Part shown: one piece after another, positions 34,233 through 43,533 of the stretch | How positions within the stretch are numbered: position 1 is the stretch's first letter | How the letters are laid out: each line of letters begins with the position of its first letter | Assembly (NCBI RefSeq): GCF_014196615.1 | Contig: NZ_JACIDY010000004.1 | Span: 275,892-339,891 of the forward strand | Reading direction: 5' to 3' | From: Novosphingobium fluoreni | GTDB taxonomy: Bacteria > Pseudomonadota > Alphaproteobacteria > Sphingomonadales > Sphingomonadaceae | DNA: 64,000 nt | Notes under the pieces: generated by a model | What the model saw: the letters and a program-made list of their open reading frames with translations, nothing else | Database searches by the model: none | What the model was told of the DNA's origin: nothing | Position numbers and translations under genes: made by a program

Positions 34233-35711
34233 TCATGCCAGATGAAAGGCGAGTGTTTTTGTATAGGTGAACTCCTTTAGCCCGATATCGCCGAATTCAC
34301 GCCCGTATCCTGAGCGTTTGATACCGCCAAACGGATGGTAGGAACTCATCTTCCCCGACCCGCCGTTGATGTTGACCTTGCCCGTCCGCATTTCCAGCGC
34401 GATGGCATAGGCACGCCCAACGTCTGCTGAGAAGACGGAACCTGAAAGCCCAAAATCGCTGTCGTTAGCGATCCGGATGGCGTCCTCGTCGTCGTCGAAA
34501 CCGATCACGACACCGACCGGGCCAAAGATTTCCTCCCGCGCGACGCGCCAACTATTATCCACTTCGTCCAGCAGAGTGGGCCGATAGAAAAAGCCTTTCT
34601 CCTGCGACTCGGGCACCTGTCCCCCCGTCACCAGTCTTGCGCCGTCAGCAATCCCGGAGGCCACCATCTCCCGCACCCGAGCGCGGGAGTTTTCGCGAAT
34701 CAGAGGGCCCATTGTAACTGCGGGATCAGCCGGATTGCCGATATTGACAGCCTCGAAGAGGGTCTTCACCCTCTCTACGAAATCCGCACGGATGGAATTG
34801 TGCACGACAAGCCGCGTCATCGCGGCGCAGGCTTGCCCCGCATGGAAAGTCAGGCTGGCTAGCGCGGTCCTTGCCGCCGCATCCAGATTGCCATCAGCCC
34901 GAACGATCATCGCTGATTTACCGCCGAGTTCCATGATACACCGCTTGAGCGTTGGCGCGGCTTGGGCCTGGATCGCGGCACCCACCATGTCCGATCCAGT
35001 GAACGTTATCAGATCTACCCGCGGATCGCCGGTCAGCCTAGCGCTGTCGGCCGGACCGCAGTTCACGACATTGAGAACCCCGGCCGGCAAGCCAATCGCC
35101 TCGGCTGCGTCGGCGATGATGAACGCCGAATAGGGTGTCAAAGGCGAAGGCTTGAGGATAACGGTATTGCCCATCACCAGCGCCGGAATCGCCTTCGCCA
35201 GATTCAGCATGAAGGGAACGTTGAACGGGGTGATGGCCAGGCAAACGCCAACCGGTTCATACACGACAAGACCGCCACCCACCATCGTGGCACCGCCGGC
35301 GGTGGCGACAGGCTCGAGAGGAAGCGCCTCCGGCTCCACCTTTGTCGCCTGGACGAGATAATGCCGGGCATGCTCCATCGCCGTCGCAAACTGCATCGTG
35401 CGCGCAAAGGACTGAATAGACCCAGTTTCCGCCGTGATGAGCGCACGAATGCGGTCCGCCCGCTGGTCCAGCCAGTCGCACAGGCGGCCCAGCATGGCGG
35501 CACGTTCGGCCACTGACATGCGACGCCATGGCCCGCTTTCAAAAGCCGTTCGAGCGACGGAAAGCGCCGCGTCGACGTCATCCGCCCCTGCTATGCCGAC
35601 GTGCCCGATCACAGCCTCGGTCGCCGGGTTGACCACAGCTTCCGACCCGCTGCCCTTCGGCGCGATCCACTCGCCGCCGATATATAACTTGCCTTCCTGA
35701 CCTGCCAGCAC
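34233..35711 (-). CDS. NAD(P)-dependent aldehyde dehydrogenase
   Basis: The 492-residue ALDH shows ITPFNVPFMLNLAKAIPALV, the glutamate in MELGGKSAMIV, the nucleophilic cysteine in FHAGQACAAMTRL, and EIFGPVGVVIGFDDDEDAI. It oxidises an aldehyde to an acid. It follows the GMC oxidoreductase by 9 nt, so an alcohol-to-aldehyde-to-acid sequence by this pair is plausible. Confidence 0.87.
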   Translation of the reverse strand: MLAGQEGKLYIGGEWIAPKGSGSEAVVNPATEAVIGHVGIAGADDVDAALSVARTAFESGPWRRMSVAERAAMLGRLCDWLDQRADRIRALITAETGSIQSFARTMQFATAMEHARHYLVQATKVEPEALPLEPVATAGGATMVGGGLVVYEPVGVCLAITPFNVPFMLNLAKAIPALVMGNTVILKPSPLTPYSAFIIADAAEAIGLPAGVLNVVNCGPADSARLTGDPRVDLITFTGSDMVGAAIQAQAAPTLKRCIMELGGKSAMIVRADGNLDAAARTALASLTFHAGQACAAMTRLVVHNSIRADFVERVKTLFEAVNIGNPADPAVTMGPLIRENSRARVREMVASGIADGARLVTGGQVPESQEKGFFYRPTLLDEVDNSWRVAREEIFGPVGVVIGFDDDEDAIRIANDSDFGLSGSVFSADVGRAYAIALEMRTGKVNINGGSGKMSSYHPFGGIKRSGYGREFGDIGLKEFTYTKTLAFHLA

Positions 35712-35720
35712 GCCCTGATC

Positions 35721-37316
35721 CTATTTCGTTCCCAGAATGAAGTCGGCACAGCGCTGTCCGATCATGATCGCCGGCGCATTGGTGTTGCCACTGACCAGCG
35801 TCGGCATGATCGATGCATCCGCCACACGCAGGCGGGGCACGCCGTGGACGCGCAGCCGCGAATCGACAACCGCCTGCGGATCGCTTGCTTTGCCCATCTT
35901 GCACGTCCCACAAGGGTGATAGACGGTTTTGAGCACCGTGCGGATATGCTCTTCAAGCACCGAGTCCGGCAGATCCTCCTCGCCATTGCGGCCGGGCGCC
36001 AGCTCGTGGCTGATCAATCTTGCCAGTGACGGCGCGCGCAGGATACGGCGCGCCAGCTTAACGCCGCGCACAAGTGTCGCCATGTCATCAGGGTGGGACA
36101 GAACATTACCGTGAATCTTGACCGCAGCGGCTGCATCGCGGCCGGAGATCGCCACCGTACCACGCGATTTAGGCCTAAGATTGCACGGACTGATGCTGAT
36201 GCCATGACCCGGCAGGGCCGGCCGATCAGGATCGCCGGTCAGCGCCGCAACCGTGGTGAACTGAATGTCGGGTCGGCCCGTTCCGTCGGTCGAAACAAAG
36301 CCGCCGGACTCCACGATGTTGGATGTGAGCAGGCCCGACTTGAACAATATCCACTGCAAACCATGTCGAACGGCGGTCGCGCCCTTGTCCGCGCCGTAAA
36401 GGCTGATCGGATCGCGTGTCCGACCATAGACACCCGCCTGATAGTGATCCTGAAAATTAGCGCCTACGCCGGGCAGATCCCGAAGGAGCGGAATGCCGAA
36501 TTCGCCCAGCGTCGCGCCGGGACCAATTCCCGATAGCTGAAGGATTTTCGGTGATCCGAAGGCACCGGCGGCGAGAATGACCTCCTCGCGCACAAGGGCG
36601 GAGCGGCTTTGTCCCTTGCCTACGCTATAGCGTACACCACTCGCGGCGCCATTTTCGGTCAGAATGGTCTCGACATCGGCACCGCACTGCAGTTGCAGCA
36701 AGGGATTTTTGCGCACTCGGGATAAATACGCGACGGCAGTGGACTGGCGACGGCCATCGGCAGAGGTCGTCTGGTAAAAGCCGCTGCCCGTTTGATCCGC
36801 GCCGTTGAAATCATCGTTGTAGGGAATGCCGCACTCCTGCGCCGCCCGGACAAAGGCGTAGCCGAGTGGATGGTGATAGCCCGCATCGGACACCCGCAAC
36901 GGGCCTTCGGTACCGTGATAGGGTTCAGAGAATTTTTGGTTGGCCTCGTTCCGCTTGAAGACAGGAAGAACATCTTCCCAGTTCCAGCCATCGCAGCCCG
37001 CGGCGGCCCAATCATCGTAGTCCTGCGCCTGGCCGCGAATATAGACCATGCCGTTGACGGAAGAGCCGCCGCCAAGCAGGCGCCCTTGCTTCATATAAAC
37101 GGTGCGGCCACCCACGGACGCATCGGGCTCCGTCCGGAAATGATATGCCAGCTTCTTGCTGATTTTCTGCAGCCCGCCCGGCATCGTTATAAAGAAATCC
37201 CGATCGATCGGCCCTGATTCGAGCAAAAGAACGCTTTTCCCGGCCTCGACCAGATTCGTGGCGATCACACAACCAGCCGATCCGGCCCCGATAACGATAT
37301 AATCGTACGTATCCAT
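35721..37316 (-). CDS. GMC-family FAD alcohol oxidoreductase (choline dehydrogenase-like)
   Basis: The product of about 531 residues starts with DYIVIGAGSAGCVIATNL (FAD dinucleotide fold) and has GRLLGGGSSVNGMVYIRG (GMC signature 1). It ends with HPCGTCKMG and SGNTNAPAIMIGQRCADF, which hold the catalytic His/Asn pair. It would oxidise an alcohol to an aldehyde for the ALDH that follows by 9 nt. ATG 37316 (MDTYDYIV) places the FAD motif at the usual position; the frame is open to 37397. The divergent AraC gene is a likely regulator. Confidence 0.85.
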   Translation of the reverse strand: MDTYDYIVIGAGSAGCVIATNLVEAGKSVLLLESGPIDRDFFITMPGGLQKISKKLAYHFRTEPDASVGGRTVYMKQGRLLGGGSSVNGMVYIRGQAQDYDDWAAAGCDGWNWEDVLPVFKRNEANQKFSEPYHGTEGPLRVSDAGYHHPLGYAFVRAAQECGIPYNDDFNGADQTGSGFYQTTSADGRRQSTAVAYLSRVRKNPLLQLQCGADVETILTENGAASGVRYSVGKGQSRSALVREEVILAAGAFGSPKILQLSGIGPGATLGEFGIPLLRDLPGVGANFQDHYQAGVYGRTRDPISLYGADKGATAVRHGLQWILFKSGLLTSNIVESGGFVSTDGTGRPDIQFTTVAALTGDPDRPALPGHGISISPCNLRPKSRGTVAISGRDAAAAVKIHGNVLSHPDDMATLVRGVKLARRILRAPSLARLISHELAPGRNGEEDLPDSVLEEHIRTVLKTVYHPCGTCKMGKASDPQAVVDSRLRVHGVPRLRVADASIMPTLVSGNTNAPAIMIGQRCADFILGTK

Positions 37317-37455
37317 GCTAAGCGCTATGCCATGGCCATCCTGGGCGAAAGAGTCCCGTTCGGGGGACGAGACGAATCTACTGGATGCCCTTTCCATTGG
37401 GTGCGCCGTGATCTATTTTAGAATAGGTCCCTACCATCTGAGGTATCGTGAGCCG

Positions 37456-38358
37456 ATGGCCACGCGTCAGCCACCCCTGTCCCGGGCTGAAGAAGCCGCA
37501 CTGCCTTGCCTGCCAACCACGATGCAGCGGTTGGAGATCGAAAGCAGCATTACCTTTCCAGCCGTGCACATTGATATCCGCCGCATGACTTGGGACAGTG
37601 TCCACGAGGCGGAACTTCGTACAAATGCCCATTATTTCGACTATGCTCTCGCACCTCGCGGAACGCCGGGCTTTTTCGACAAGTCGCGCAATCGGTACTG
37701 CCCGGTCGGCAGGATTATTTTCTTGCCCAAAGACGGCGTATTTTCGGTCAGGAGTACTCGTGGCGACTTCTACAACCTATGTCTCAGCGTACATGACGTC
37801 GGCACGCTGCGCGAGATAACCCAAGAGCGGATCGACGATTTTTCCAGCCCCTGTTTCGACGTGCGAGGGCCGCAGATCGCCCAGGGACTGGCACGAATGG
37901 CCGCAGAAATCCGCAACCCTGGCTTCGCACATGAAGCGCTCCTTGAATCGCTCGCCTTGACTTTGCTCATCGATTTCAGTCGCTATGCGCGCGAGATATG
38001 TGACGGTAAGGGGGAAAAGCTGCCGAAATGGCGGCTAGACCGTATACGCGACCTGGTGGAGGGCGCGAATAACTACGCAATCCCGATCTCGGATATCGCC
38101 AGGGAATGTGGCCTTAGCCCCCGTCACCTGATGCGCACATTCAGAGCGACGACCGGTACGACACTGCACAATTATATCGGGGAGGCGCGGCTGGACTTTG
38201 CCAAAACCGCCCTGAGAGCCGGCGCAATGGTCAAGCAGGTCGCACTGGACTGCGGCTTCAAGACTTCAGCGGCCTTCACCGCTTCCTTCCGGCGGTCGAC
38301 TGGGCTGACCCCTAGGGCGTTCCGAGTACACGAACAGGCCTGCATCCTCAGGTCTTGA
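37456..38358 (+). CDS. AraC-family transcriptional regulator
   Basis: The protein has about 300 residues from ATG 37456 (MATRQPPLS); the frame is open upstream but runs into the divergent GMC gene. The C-terminus holds the two helix-turn-helix units of AraC/XylS proteins: ISDIARECGLSPRHLMRTFR and VKQVALDCGFKTSAAFTASF, then GLTPRAFR. The N-terminal part is a sensor-like domain of unknown ligand. It is divergent from GMC-ALDH and leads into the LuxE/LuxC-like genes 155 bp downstream, so it could control both sides. Confidence 0.82.
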   Translation: MATRQPPLSRAEEAALPCLPTTMQRLEIESSITFPAVHIDIRRMTWDSVHEAELRTNAHYFDYALAPRGTPGFFDKSRNRYCPVGRIIFLPKDGVFSVRSTRGDFYNLCLSVHDVGTLREITQERIDDFSSPCFDVRGPQIAQGLARMAAEIRNPGFAHEALLESLALTLLIDFSRYAREICDGKGEKLPKWRLDRIRDLVEGANNYAIPISDIARECGLSPRHLMRTFRATTGTTLHNYIGEARLDFAKTALRAGAMVKQVALDCGFKTSAAFTASFRRSTGLTPRAFRVHEQACILRS

Positions 38359-38513
38359 CCGGCCCGGCCACCCAAACTCCGAATTTCGGCAAGCTGCCAT
38401 GGCCGGAATGACGCTTTCGCGATCCTCTGTCCGCTTTGCGACAGCATTCGCGCAAGCTGGAGGGACACAGCGGTGTTAGGATCCCGCTACAACAAGCGAG
38501 AGAGGAATGCCCT

Positions 38514-39893
38514 ATGTACGGATCGGCTACGCAGACGCTTGCGCAATATGCATTTCATGAAGACCCTTTCCGCGCAAAAATCCCCAATCTGGCCGAACTC
38601 CAGCTTGCCGCTGCGCGGGAAAGCTTCGCGGAAAAACGCGAGAAGATCCGCGTTTTGGATCGGCGGGCGAGCGAAATGGGCATAGATGAAATCCGCACGC
38701 TCGACGATTTGGTCCCGCTGCTTTTCTCTCATACAAGCTATAAGAGCTATCCTGAAAGCTTCGTCGATAACAGCCAATGGCGCAATATGAGCCTTTGGCT
38801 CGGCACACTATCGGCATGTTCCACCGCCAATATTGACAATGACGGCATCGCGACCATCGACGACTGGCTGGCCCGTGCGCACGCAGCCGGTCATCATGTC
38901 TTTGCGTCGAGCGGGACTTCGGGCAAATCCTCGTTCATGAATCAATCCGCAGCGGAGCGCGACCTTGCCATTGCCGCCTGCGGCGCCGCGACGAACTTCG
39001 CGCTTGGCGGCGCTCGGCCCGACGGCCGTTTCGATATCTTCACCATGATGCCCGCCAAGGCGACACACAAGATGGCCGCCTTCGCCAACAGCTACTATGT
39101 CCCCTACTCGGCCACCGGCGACAAGTTCTTCCGGTTGAGCGACGACCCGATCACGGCATTCGATGCGATGCGGCCTGCGCAGCTTCGCAGGCTTCTTGCC
39201 GCTGGGAAGATCGGCCCGGGCGAAATCGCCGCCTATGAGGCAATCGTCGCTGCCCGACAGGAGAAGCGAGTTGCCGAATGGAGCGCCTGGCTCGACCTGA
39301 TTGCCGAACATCGGCACAACCCGATTTTCTTCGGCCTGATGTGGGGCACCGGCTATCAGATTGCCGAGGGTTTGCGGGCGCGCGGCGTGAAGGACGGCGA
39401 CTTCCATCCCGATACGATGGCCAGCTTCGGTGGCGGAACCAAAGGGGTTTCCCTGCCTGACGACTACAAGCAGCAGATCATCTCCTTCTACGGCTTCACG
39501 CCTGAACGCATGGCCGACACCTACGGGATGAGTGAAGTAAACGGATTATGCGGGAAGGTCCCTGGCACGCAATCCTATTCGGTTCCGCCTTGGCTGATCC
39601 CGCTTGTGCTGGACAAGTCAGGCGAGGTTCTGATCAATCCCACCGATGGAAATGGGACGATCGAAGGACGCATGGCATTCTTTGACGTGACTGCTGATTC
39701 GCACTGGGGCGGCATTATTTCCGGCGACAAGGTCGTGGTGGAATTTGGCGGCGGCATCGACGACGTCCGAACGACGATGGTGCACAAGGTCGCGCGGTAT
39801 GCGGATCTTGAAGAAGGCGAAGGCAAGCTGACCTGCGCGGGATCGATCGACTCCTATGTGCGCGGGTCCCTGTCAGCCGCCGTAGATGCTTGA
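38514..39893 (+). CDS. LuxE/phenylacetate-CoA ligase-like acyl-activating protein
   Basis: The 459-residue adenylate-forming protein has the P-loop-like ASSGTSGKSSF at about 131-141, DTYGMSEVNGLCG as the adenylate motif, and GIISGDKVVVEFGGGIDD. It resembles LuxE-type acyl-protein synthetases and short PaaK-like ligases, without the full C-terminal domain of classical CoA ligases. AGAGAGGA lies 7-8 nt before ATG 38514. The next gene, 12 nt away, is LuxC-like. In luminous bacteria LuxE hands an acyl group to LuxC for reduction to the aldehyde, so this pair probably forms a carboxylate-reducing (or reverse) complex. No luxA/B or luxD gene is seen. Confidence 0.72.
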   Translation: MYGSATQTLAQYAFHEDPFRAKIPNLAELQLAAARESFAEKREKIRVLDRRASEMGIDEIRTLDDLVPLLFSHTSYKSYPESFVDNSQWRNMSLWLGTLSACSTANIDNDGIATIDDWLARAHAAGHHVFASSGTSGKSSFMNQSAAERDLAIAACGAATNFALGGARPDGRFDIFTMMPAKATHKMAAFANSYYVPYSATGDKFFRLSDDPITAFDAMRPAQLRRLLAAGKIGPGEIAAYEAIVAARQEKRVAEWSAWLDLIAEHRHNPIFFGLMWGTGYQIAEGLRARGVKDGDFHPDTMASFGGGTKGVSLPDDYKQQIISFYGFTPERMADTYGMSEVNGLCGKVPGTQSYSVPPWLIPLVLDKSGEVLINPTDGNGTIEGRMAFFDVTADSHWGGIISGDKVVVEFGGGIDDVRTTMVHKVARYADLEEGEGKLTCAGSIDSYVRGSLSAAVDA

Positions 39894-39905
39894 TCGGAGG
39901 GTAAC

Positions 39906-41321
39906 ATGTTCCAGCAAGCTATCGACAATAAGGGGCGGCAACTGGTCCCGCATGTCATCAAGGGCGAAACCGATCTCAGCGCCACGGTCGAGCATTATTC
40001 CCGGGCGACAGGCGATACCGTCGTCACCCCGCAGATCGACCTTGATACGCTCGTCTGGCGTCGCAACGAGCCGGGGCCGGCTTTTGATACGCCGATTGGC
40101 GAAGTGATTGATTTTCTGGTTGAGGTCGGGCGTGCGCTTGACTTCGACCGTAACCCTTATCTTCAGGAGGCTGCAGCCGCGAACGTACGGTGTTCGACAC
40201 TGGGAGCGCGCATCCTCGAAAACTGCTACCGCGATCTGCCAGCCCTGTTCACGCGCGACGGCATAGAGGCAGAGGCGGAGGCCTCGCTCGGGCCGATCAA
40301 GGATGCCGACGGTTGGCACCGGCGGACCTTGCCTGCAGGCCAGGTGGACATACGCGCCTTTCCGCCCCGGGCCGTCCATATCCTCGCCGGCAATGCGCCG
40401 ATCGTGCCGCCGATCACCATCATCCGGGCCGCGCTCAGCCGGGGCGTACACCTGCTCAAGATGCCTTCAAACGACATGTTCACCGCCAGCGCGCTCCTTC
40501 GCACGATGGCCGAGGTCGGTCCTAATCATCCAGTCACCAGATCCCTCTCGGCCGCTTACTGGCGCGGCGGCGACCAGGCCATCGAGGACCATATCATGCG
40601 TTCGCAATATTTCGACAAGCTGGTAGTCTGGGGCGGCGATGCGGCTGTTCGCCATGCCATGCAATACGCCGCCCCCGGTTTCGAGATCATCTCGTTCGAC
40701 CCGAAAGTGTCAATTTCCATGATTGGAGCCGATGCCTTCGTAAGCGAAAGCCCGGCGGCGGTCGCCGACAGGGCCGTACTGGATATCGTCGCTTTCAATC
40801 AGGATGCCTGCAGTTGCGCGCGCTTTCAGTTCGTAGAAGGTGACGAAGAGCAGGTCGATGCCTATTGCGCAGCCTTGGCCAACGCGATGCGGCGCGAAAC
40901 GCGGTATAGTGCCGGCGAAGACGGCCCCGTGCCGCCCGCCGAGTTCCGTGACGAAATCGACATGCTTGCCAGTCTGGAACCAGTCTATCGTGTATCTGGC
41001 AAAGCCGATGGGGGCGGGATTGTCATCCGATCGGAGGACCCGGTATCCTTCAATCCCACCGGCAAGGTGGTGAATGTCGTGCGCGTGCCGGAACTCGGGA
41101 AAGCGATCGCCCACGTCACCGTTGCCACCCAAACCGTCGGCGTATGGCCGCCTGGCCGCATCCATGAACTGCGCGACGGGCTGTCCAGTGCGGGCGCGCA
41201 ACGCATCGTCCACCTCGGCATGGCGCACATGGGCGCTTTTGGTGGCCTGCCACACGATGGCAACCTGCCGCTTCACCGCATGATGCACTGGGTCTATTCT
41301 GACGTCGAACCGCCGAGCTGA
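39906..41321 (+). CDS. LuxC-like acyl-CoA/acyl-protein reductase
   Basis: The 471-residue protein matches the LuxC fatty acid reductase family of the ALDH superfamily. It has VHILAGNAPIVPPITIIRAA for cofactor binding, KMPSNDMFTASALL, and FNQDACSCARF with candidate nucleophilic cysteines C302 and C304. GGAGGGTAAC precedes the ATG. It would reduce an activated acid to an aldehyde with NADPH, or run the reverse way. It follows the LuxE-like gene by 12 nt, so the two are co-translated. In a non-luminous catabolic cluster the product aldehyde must have another use. Confidence 0.78.
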   Translation: MFQQAIDNKGRQLVPHVIKGETDLSATVEHYSRATGDTVVTPQIDLDTLVWRRNEPGPAFDTPIGEVIDFLVEVGRALDFDRNPYLQEAAAANVRCSTLGARILENCYRDLPALFTRDGIEAEAEASLGPIKDADGWHRRTLPAGQVDIRAFPPRAVHILAGNAPIVPPITIIRAALSRGVHLLKMPSNDMFTASALLRTMAEVGPNHPVTRSLSAAYWRGGDQAIEDHIMRSQYFDKLVVWGGDAAVRHAMQYAAPGFEIISFDPKVSISMIGADAFVSESPAAVADRAVLDIVAFNQDACSCARFQFVEGDEEQVDAYCAALANAMRRETRYSAGEDGPVPPAEFRDEIDMLASLEPVYRVSGKADGGGIVIRSEDPVSFNPTGKVVNVVRVPELGKAIAHVTVATQTVGVWPPGRIHELRDGLSSAGAQRIVHLGMAHMGAFGGLPHDGNLPLHRMMHWVYSDVEPPS

Positions 41322-41492
41322 GAAGACCGGGCACGAGATTTGCCCCGCTTTCCCCGCCCCCGAAATCACGTTTGGTGTCCCCGTAAAGGGTGCTTGTCGG
41401 ACTTGGCGATGGGCGACACCCTCTCCCGGCGGGAAAGCTCTGGAGGAAGATGCCGGGGTTTTTGTCGCTCTTGATGTCGGAGGGAGCGGGAT

Positions 41493-42002
41493 GTGCGACG
41501 GATAGTCACCGGCCTTGGCGACGATGGCCGATCTACCATTATAGCCGATGGCGCACCGCCGACCCATGCCGTCGTGCCGGTGGCTGATATCCAGGGCTAT
41601 CTCTTGTGGATGACCCCGCATACGCCCGCAAACAATAGCGGAACGGACGATGCGGCCGCCTGCGCCTTTCCTGCAAAAGCAGCTCCGCCCTGCGGGACTT
41701 GCTTCTATTTTTTTGAATATCCCTCTTCGCACGATGCTTCGCCGGAACAACTCGACGCCCTTCTGAAGGGCGGCCAGACCAGTGATACGCATGATCATCC
41801 TGGGATGCATGTGTCGGATACGACGGATTATCTCATCATGCTGTCGGGCGAGCTGACCGCCATCGTGGAGGATGGCGAAGCGACCCTCCGTCCCGGCGAC
41901 ATGATGGTCAATCGTGGTGGATACCGAGCGTTCGAGAACCGTGGCCCGATGCCGGCACGGTTCGCGGTCGTCTCGATCGGCGCAACCGCCGCCGTCCGAT
42001 GA
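41493..42002 (+). CDS. Cupin-domain protein with altered metal motif
   Basis: The 169-residue single-domain cupin shows a first motif MHVSDTTDYLIMLSGE and a second, GDMMVNRGGYRAFENRG. In the tandem paralogue the second motif reads GVAHAWENRG, with a metal-binding histidine; here that histidine is arginine, so metal binding may be weakened. GTG 41493 is the start, with GGAGGGAGCGG upstream. Function is unknown. It may be an isomerase, a binding protein or a non-catalytic partner of the next cupin. Confidence 0.65.
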   Translation: MRRIVTGLGDDGRSTIIADGAPPTHAVVPVADIQGYLLWMTPHTPANNSGTDDAAACAFPAKAAPPCGTCFYFFEYPSSHDASPEQLDALLKGGQTSDTHDHPGMHVSDTTDYLIMLSGELTAIVEDGEATLRPGDMMVNRGGYRAFENRGPMPARFAVVSIGATAAVR

Positions 42003-42050
42003 AGACAGCGGTCCCGACGAATAGGCGGGCCCACACAGAGGAGAAAATCT

Positions 42051-42524
42051 TTGGCAAGACAGATCAGGCGTCTGGTCGTGGGCATGAATCAGGAGGGCCA
42101 GTCGACCTTCATTCATGACGGTAGACCGCCAACGCATTTCGAAATGCCTGCGATCGCAGGCACGCTTGTCTGGCTGACCGACCAGACCCCGGCGAGCAAC
42201 GAGGGCAATGAAGACGCCGCCGACCGGCCTTTCCCGGAATCGCCTGCGCCCGCCAACGGCACGGCATTCTATGTTTTCGAGTATCCGCCCAAATCGAGCC
42301 AGCCCGCCGAGGGCGAAGGCGCGTTCGCTGGCATGCACACGACCAACACGGTAGACTACATCATTCTGCTGTCCGGCCAGATCACCTGCATCCTGGAGGA
42401 TGGCGAAGCCACTCTCAACCCCGGGGATGTCCTCGTGGATCGCGGCGTCGCGCACGCGTGGGAAAACCGCGGAACGGAGCCCGCGATCATGGCGTCGATC
42501 GTCATCGACGCCAAGCCCCTGTAA
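42051..42524 (+). CDS. Cupin-domain protein
   Basis: The 157-residue cupin is a paralogue of the preceding gene: GMHTTNTVDYIILLSGQ (motif 1) and DVLVDRGVAHAWENRG (motif 2) keep the likely metal histidines. The start is TTG at 42051 with GAGGAGAAAA before it. Cupins of this group accompany oxygenase and decarboxylase steps, but no substrate can be given. The nitronate monooxygenase-like gene follows by 26 nt. Confidence 0.68.
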   Translation: MARQIRRLVVGMNQEGQSTFIHDGRPPTHFEMPAIAGTLVWLTDQTPASNEGNEDAADRPFPESPAPANGTAFYVFEYPPKSSQPAEGEGAFAGMHTTNTVDYIILLSGQITCILEDGEATLNPGDVLVDRGVAHAWENRGTEPAIMASIVIDAKPL

Positions 42525-42550
42525 CGCATCGGTCAGGAGGAAATACGGGA

Positions 42551-43522
42551 ATGCCTGTTCCGTCAGATCTGCACGAGCAGTTCTATGTTCCGGTAATCGC
42601 CGCGCCGATGTATCATGTCTCCAGCGCGCGCCTCGCAGCGGCAGCCTGCGTAGCGGGAATCGGGGGCTCCCTAGCCCGGCACAACCACAGTTCAAACGAC
42701 GCGTTCGAAAATCAGCTGAGCCTCGTCCAGGAGGCCGTGCTCTTCAGCACCGACCAGGGCGGGCGAGCTGCGGGACCGCTCGCGGTCAATGTTGCCACGC
42801 AACTTCCTGAGGAGGACATCAGGATCAACCTTGGCCTCGCCGCGAAATATGGCGCGCGTATAGCCATTACCTCGATCGGCGATCCCTCTCGTATCTCTCC
42901 AATCATCCGTGATCTTGGCATGCTGCACTTCCACGACGTTACGTCGATGCGCTTCGCCGAGAAGGCCGCTTCGATCGGCGTCGACGGCATGGTTGCGATC
43001 GGTGCCGGCGGAGGTGGCCATGCCGGGACGATCAGCCATCTGGTCTTCATCCCACAGATCCGCGAGATCTTTGATGGGATCATCGTGATGGCCGGTGCGG
43101 TTTCGCATGGTGCCGTGGTTCGTGCTGCGCAGATAATGGGTGCGGACCTCGCCTATATGGGCACCCGTTTCATCGCCACACAGGAAGCGGAGGTTAACGA
43201 ATCCTATAAAGCAATGCTGGTCGATGGAACCGAGGCAGACGTCATTTATAATGCCGGTGTCAACGGCATGCCTGCCAGCTGGCTGAAGGCGTCGCTTCGA
43301 TCAACCGGGCTGGATCCCGATGCCATGCCGGTTCTCAAGGAGCGCGGCACGGCCCACCTCCCTGCGGGAATCATGCCCTGGCGTGACATCTGGAGCGGCG
43401 GGCAGGGAATTGGGCTGATCCACGACATTCCCTCCGTCGCCGAACTCGTCGAGCGTCTGGCGCAGGAATATGACGCCGCGTGCACCATCCCGTCCAGCCG
43501 CCAGCCCGTTAAGAATGTTTGA
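42551..43522 (+). CDS. Nitronate monooxygenase-like FMN protein
   Basis: The 323-residue TIM-barrel protein has PVIAAPMYHVSSARLAAAA, the GGGGHAGT segment with the likely catalytic histidine, VMAGAVSHGAVVRAAQIMGA and DLAYMGTRFIATQEAE for FMN binding. The family oxidises nitronates, but many members in degradation clusters reduce or isomerise enoyl-type substrates instead. AGGAGG lies 10 nt before ATG 42551. The nitro substrate is not supported by context. Confidence 0.78.
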   Translation: MPVPSDLHEQFYVPVIAAPMYHVSSARLAAAACVAGIGGSLARHNHSSNDAFENQLSLVQEAVLFSTDQGGRAAGPLAVNVATQLPEEDIRINLGLAAKYGARIAITSIGDPSRISPIIRDLGMLHFHDVTSMRFAEKAASIGVDGMVAIGAGGGGHAGTISHLVFIPQIREIFDGIIVMAGAVSHGAVVRAAQIMGADLAYMGTRFIATQEAEVNESYKAMLVDGTEADVIYNAGVNGMPASWLKASLRSTGLDPDAMPVLKERGTAHLPAGIMPWRDIWSGGQGIGLIHDIPSVAELVERLAQEYDAACTIPSSRQPVKNV

Positions 43523-43533
43523 GGTCGCCAACG

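Noticed and set aside
38514..41321. A luminescence operon
   Set aside because: Only LuxE-like and LuxC-like genes are present; luxA, luxB and luxD are missing, and the neighbours are catabolic.
40710..42695. Very long minus-strand open frame (661 codons) opposite the LuxC-like and cupin genes
   Set aside because: It is antisense to genes with clear family motifs and good ribosome-binding sites; its own translation shows no domain and has low-complexity Arg/Ala/Gly content.
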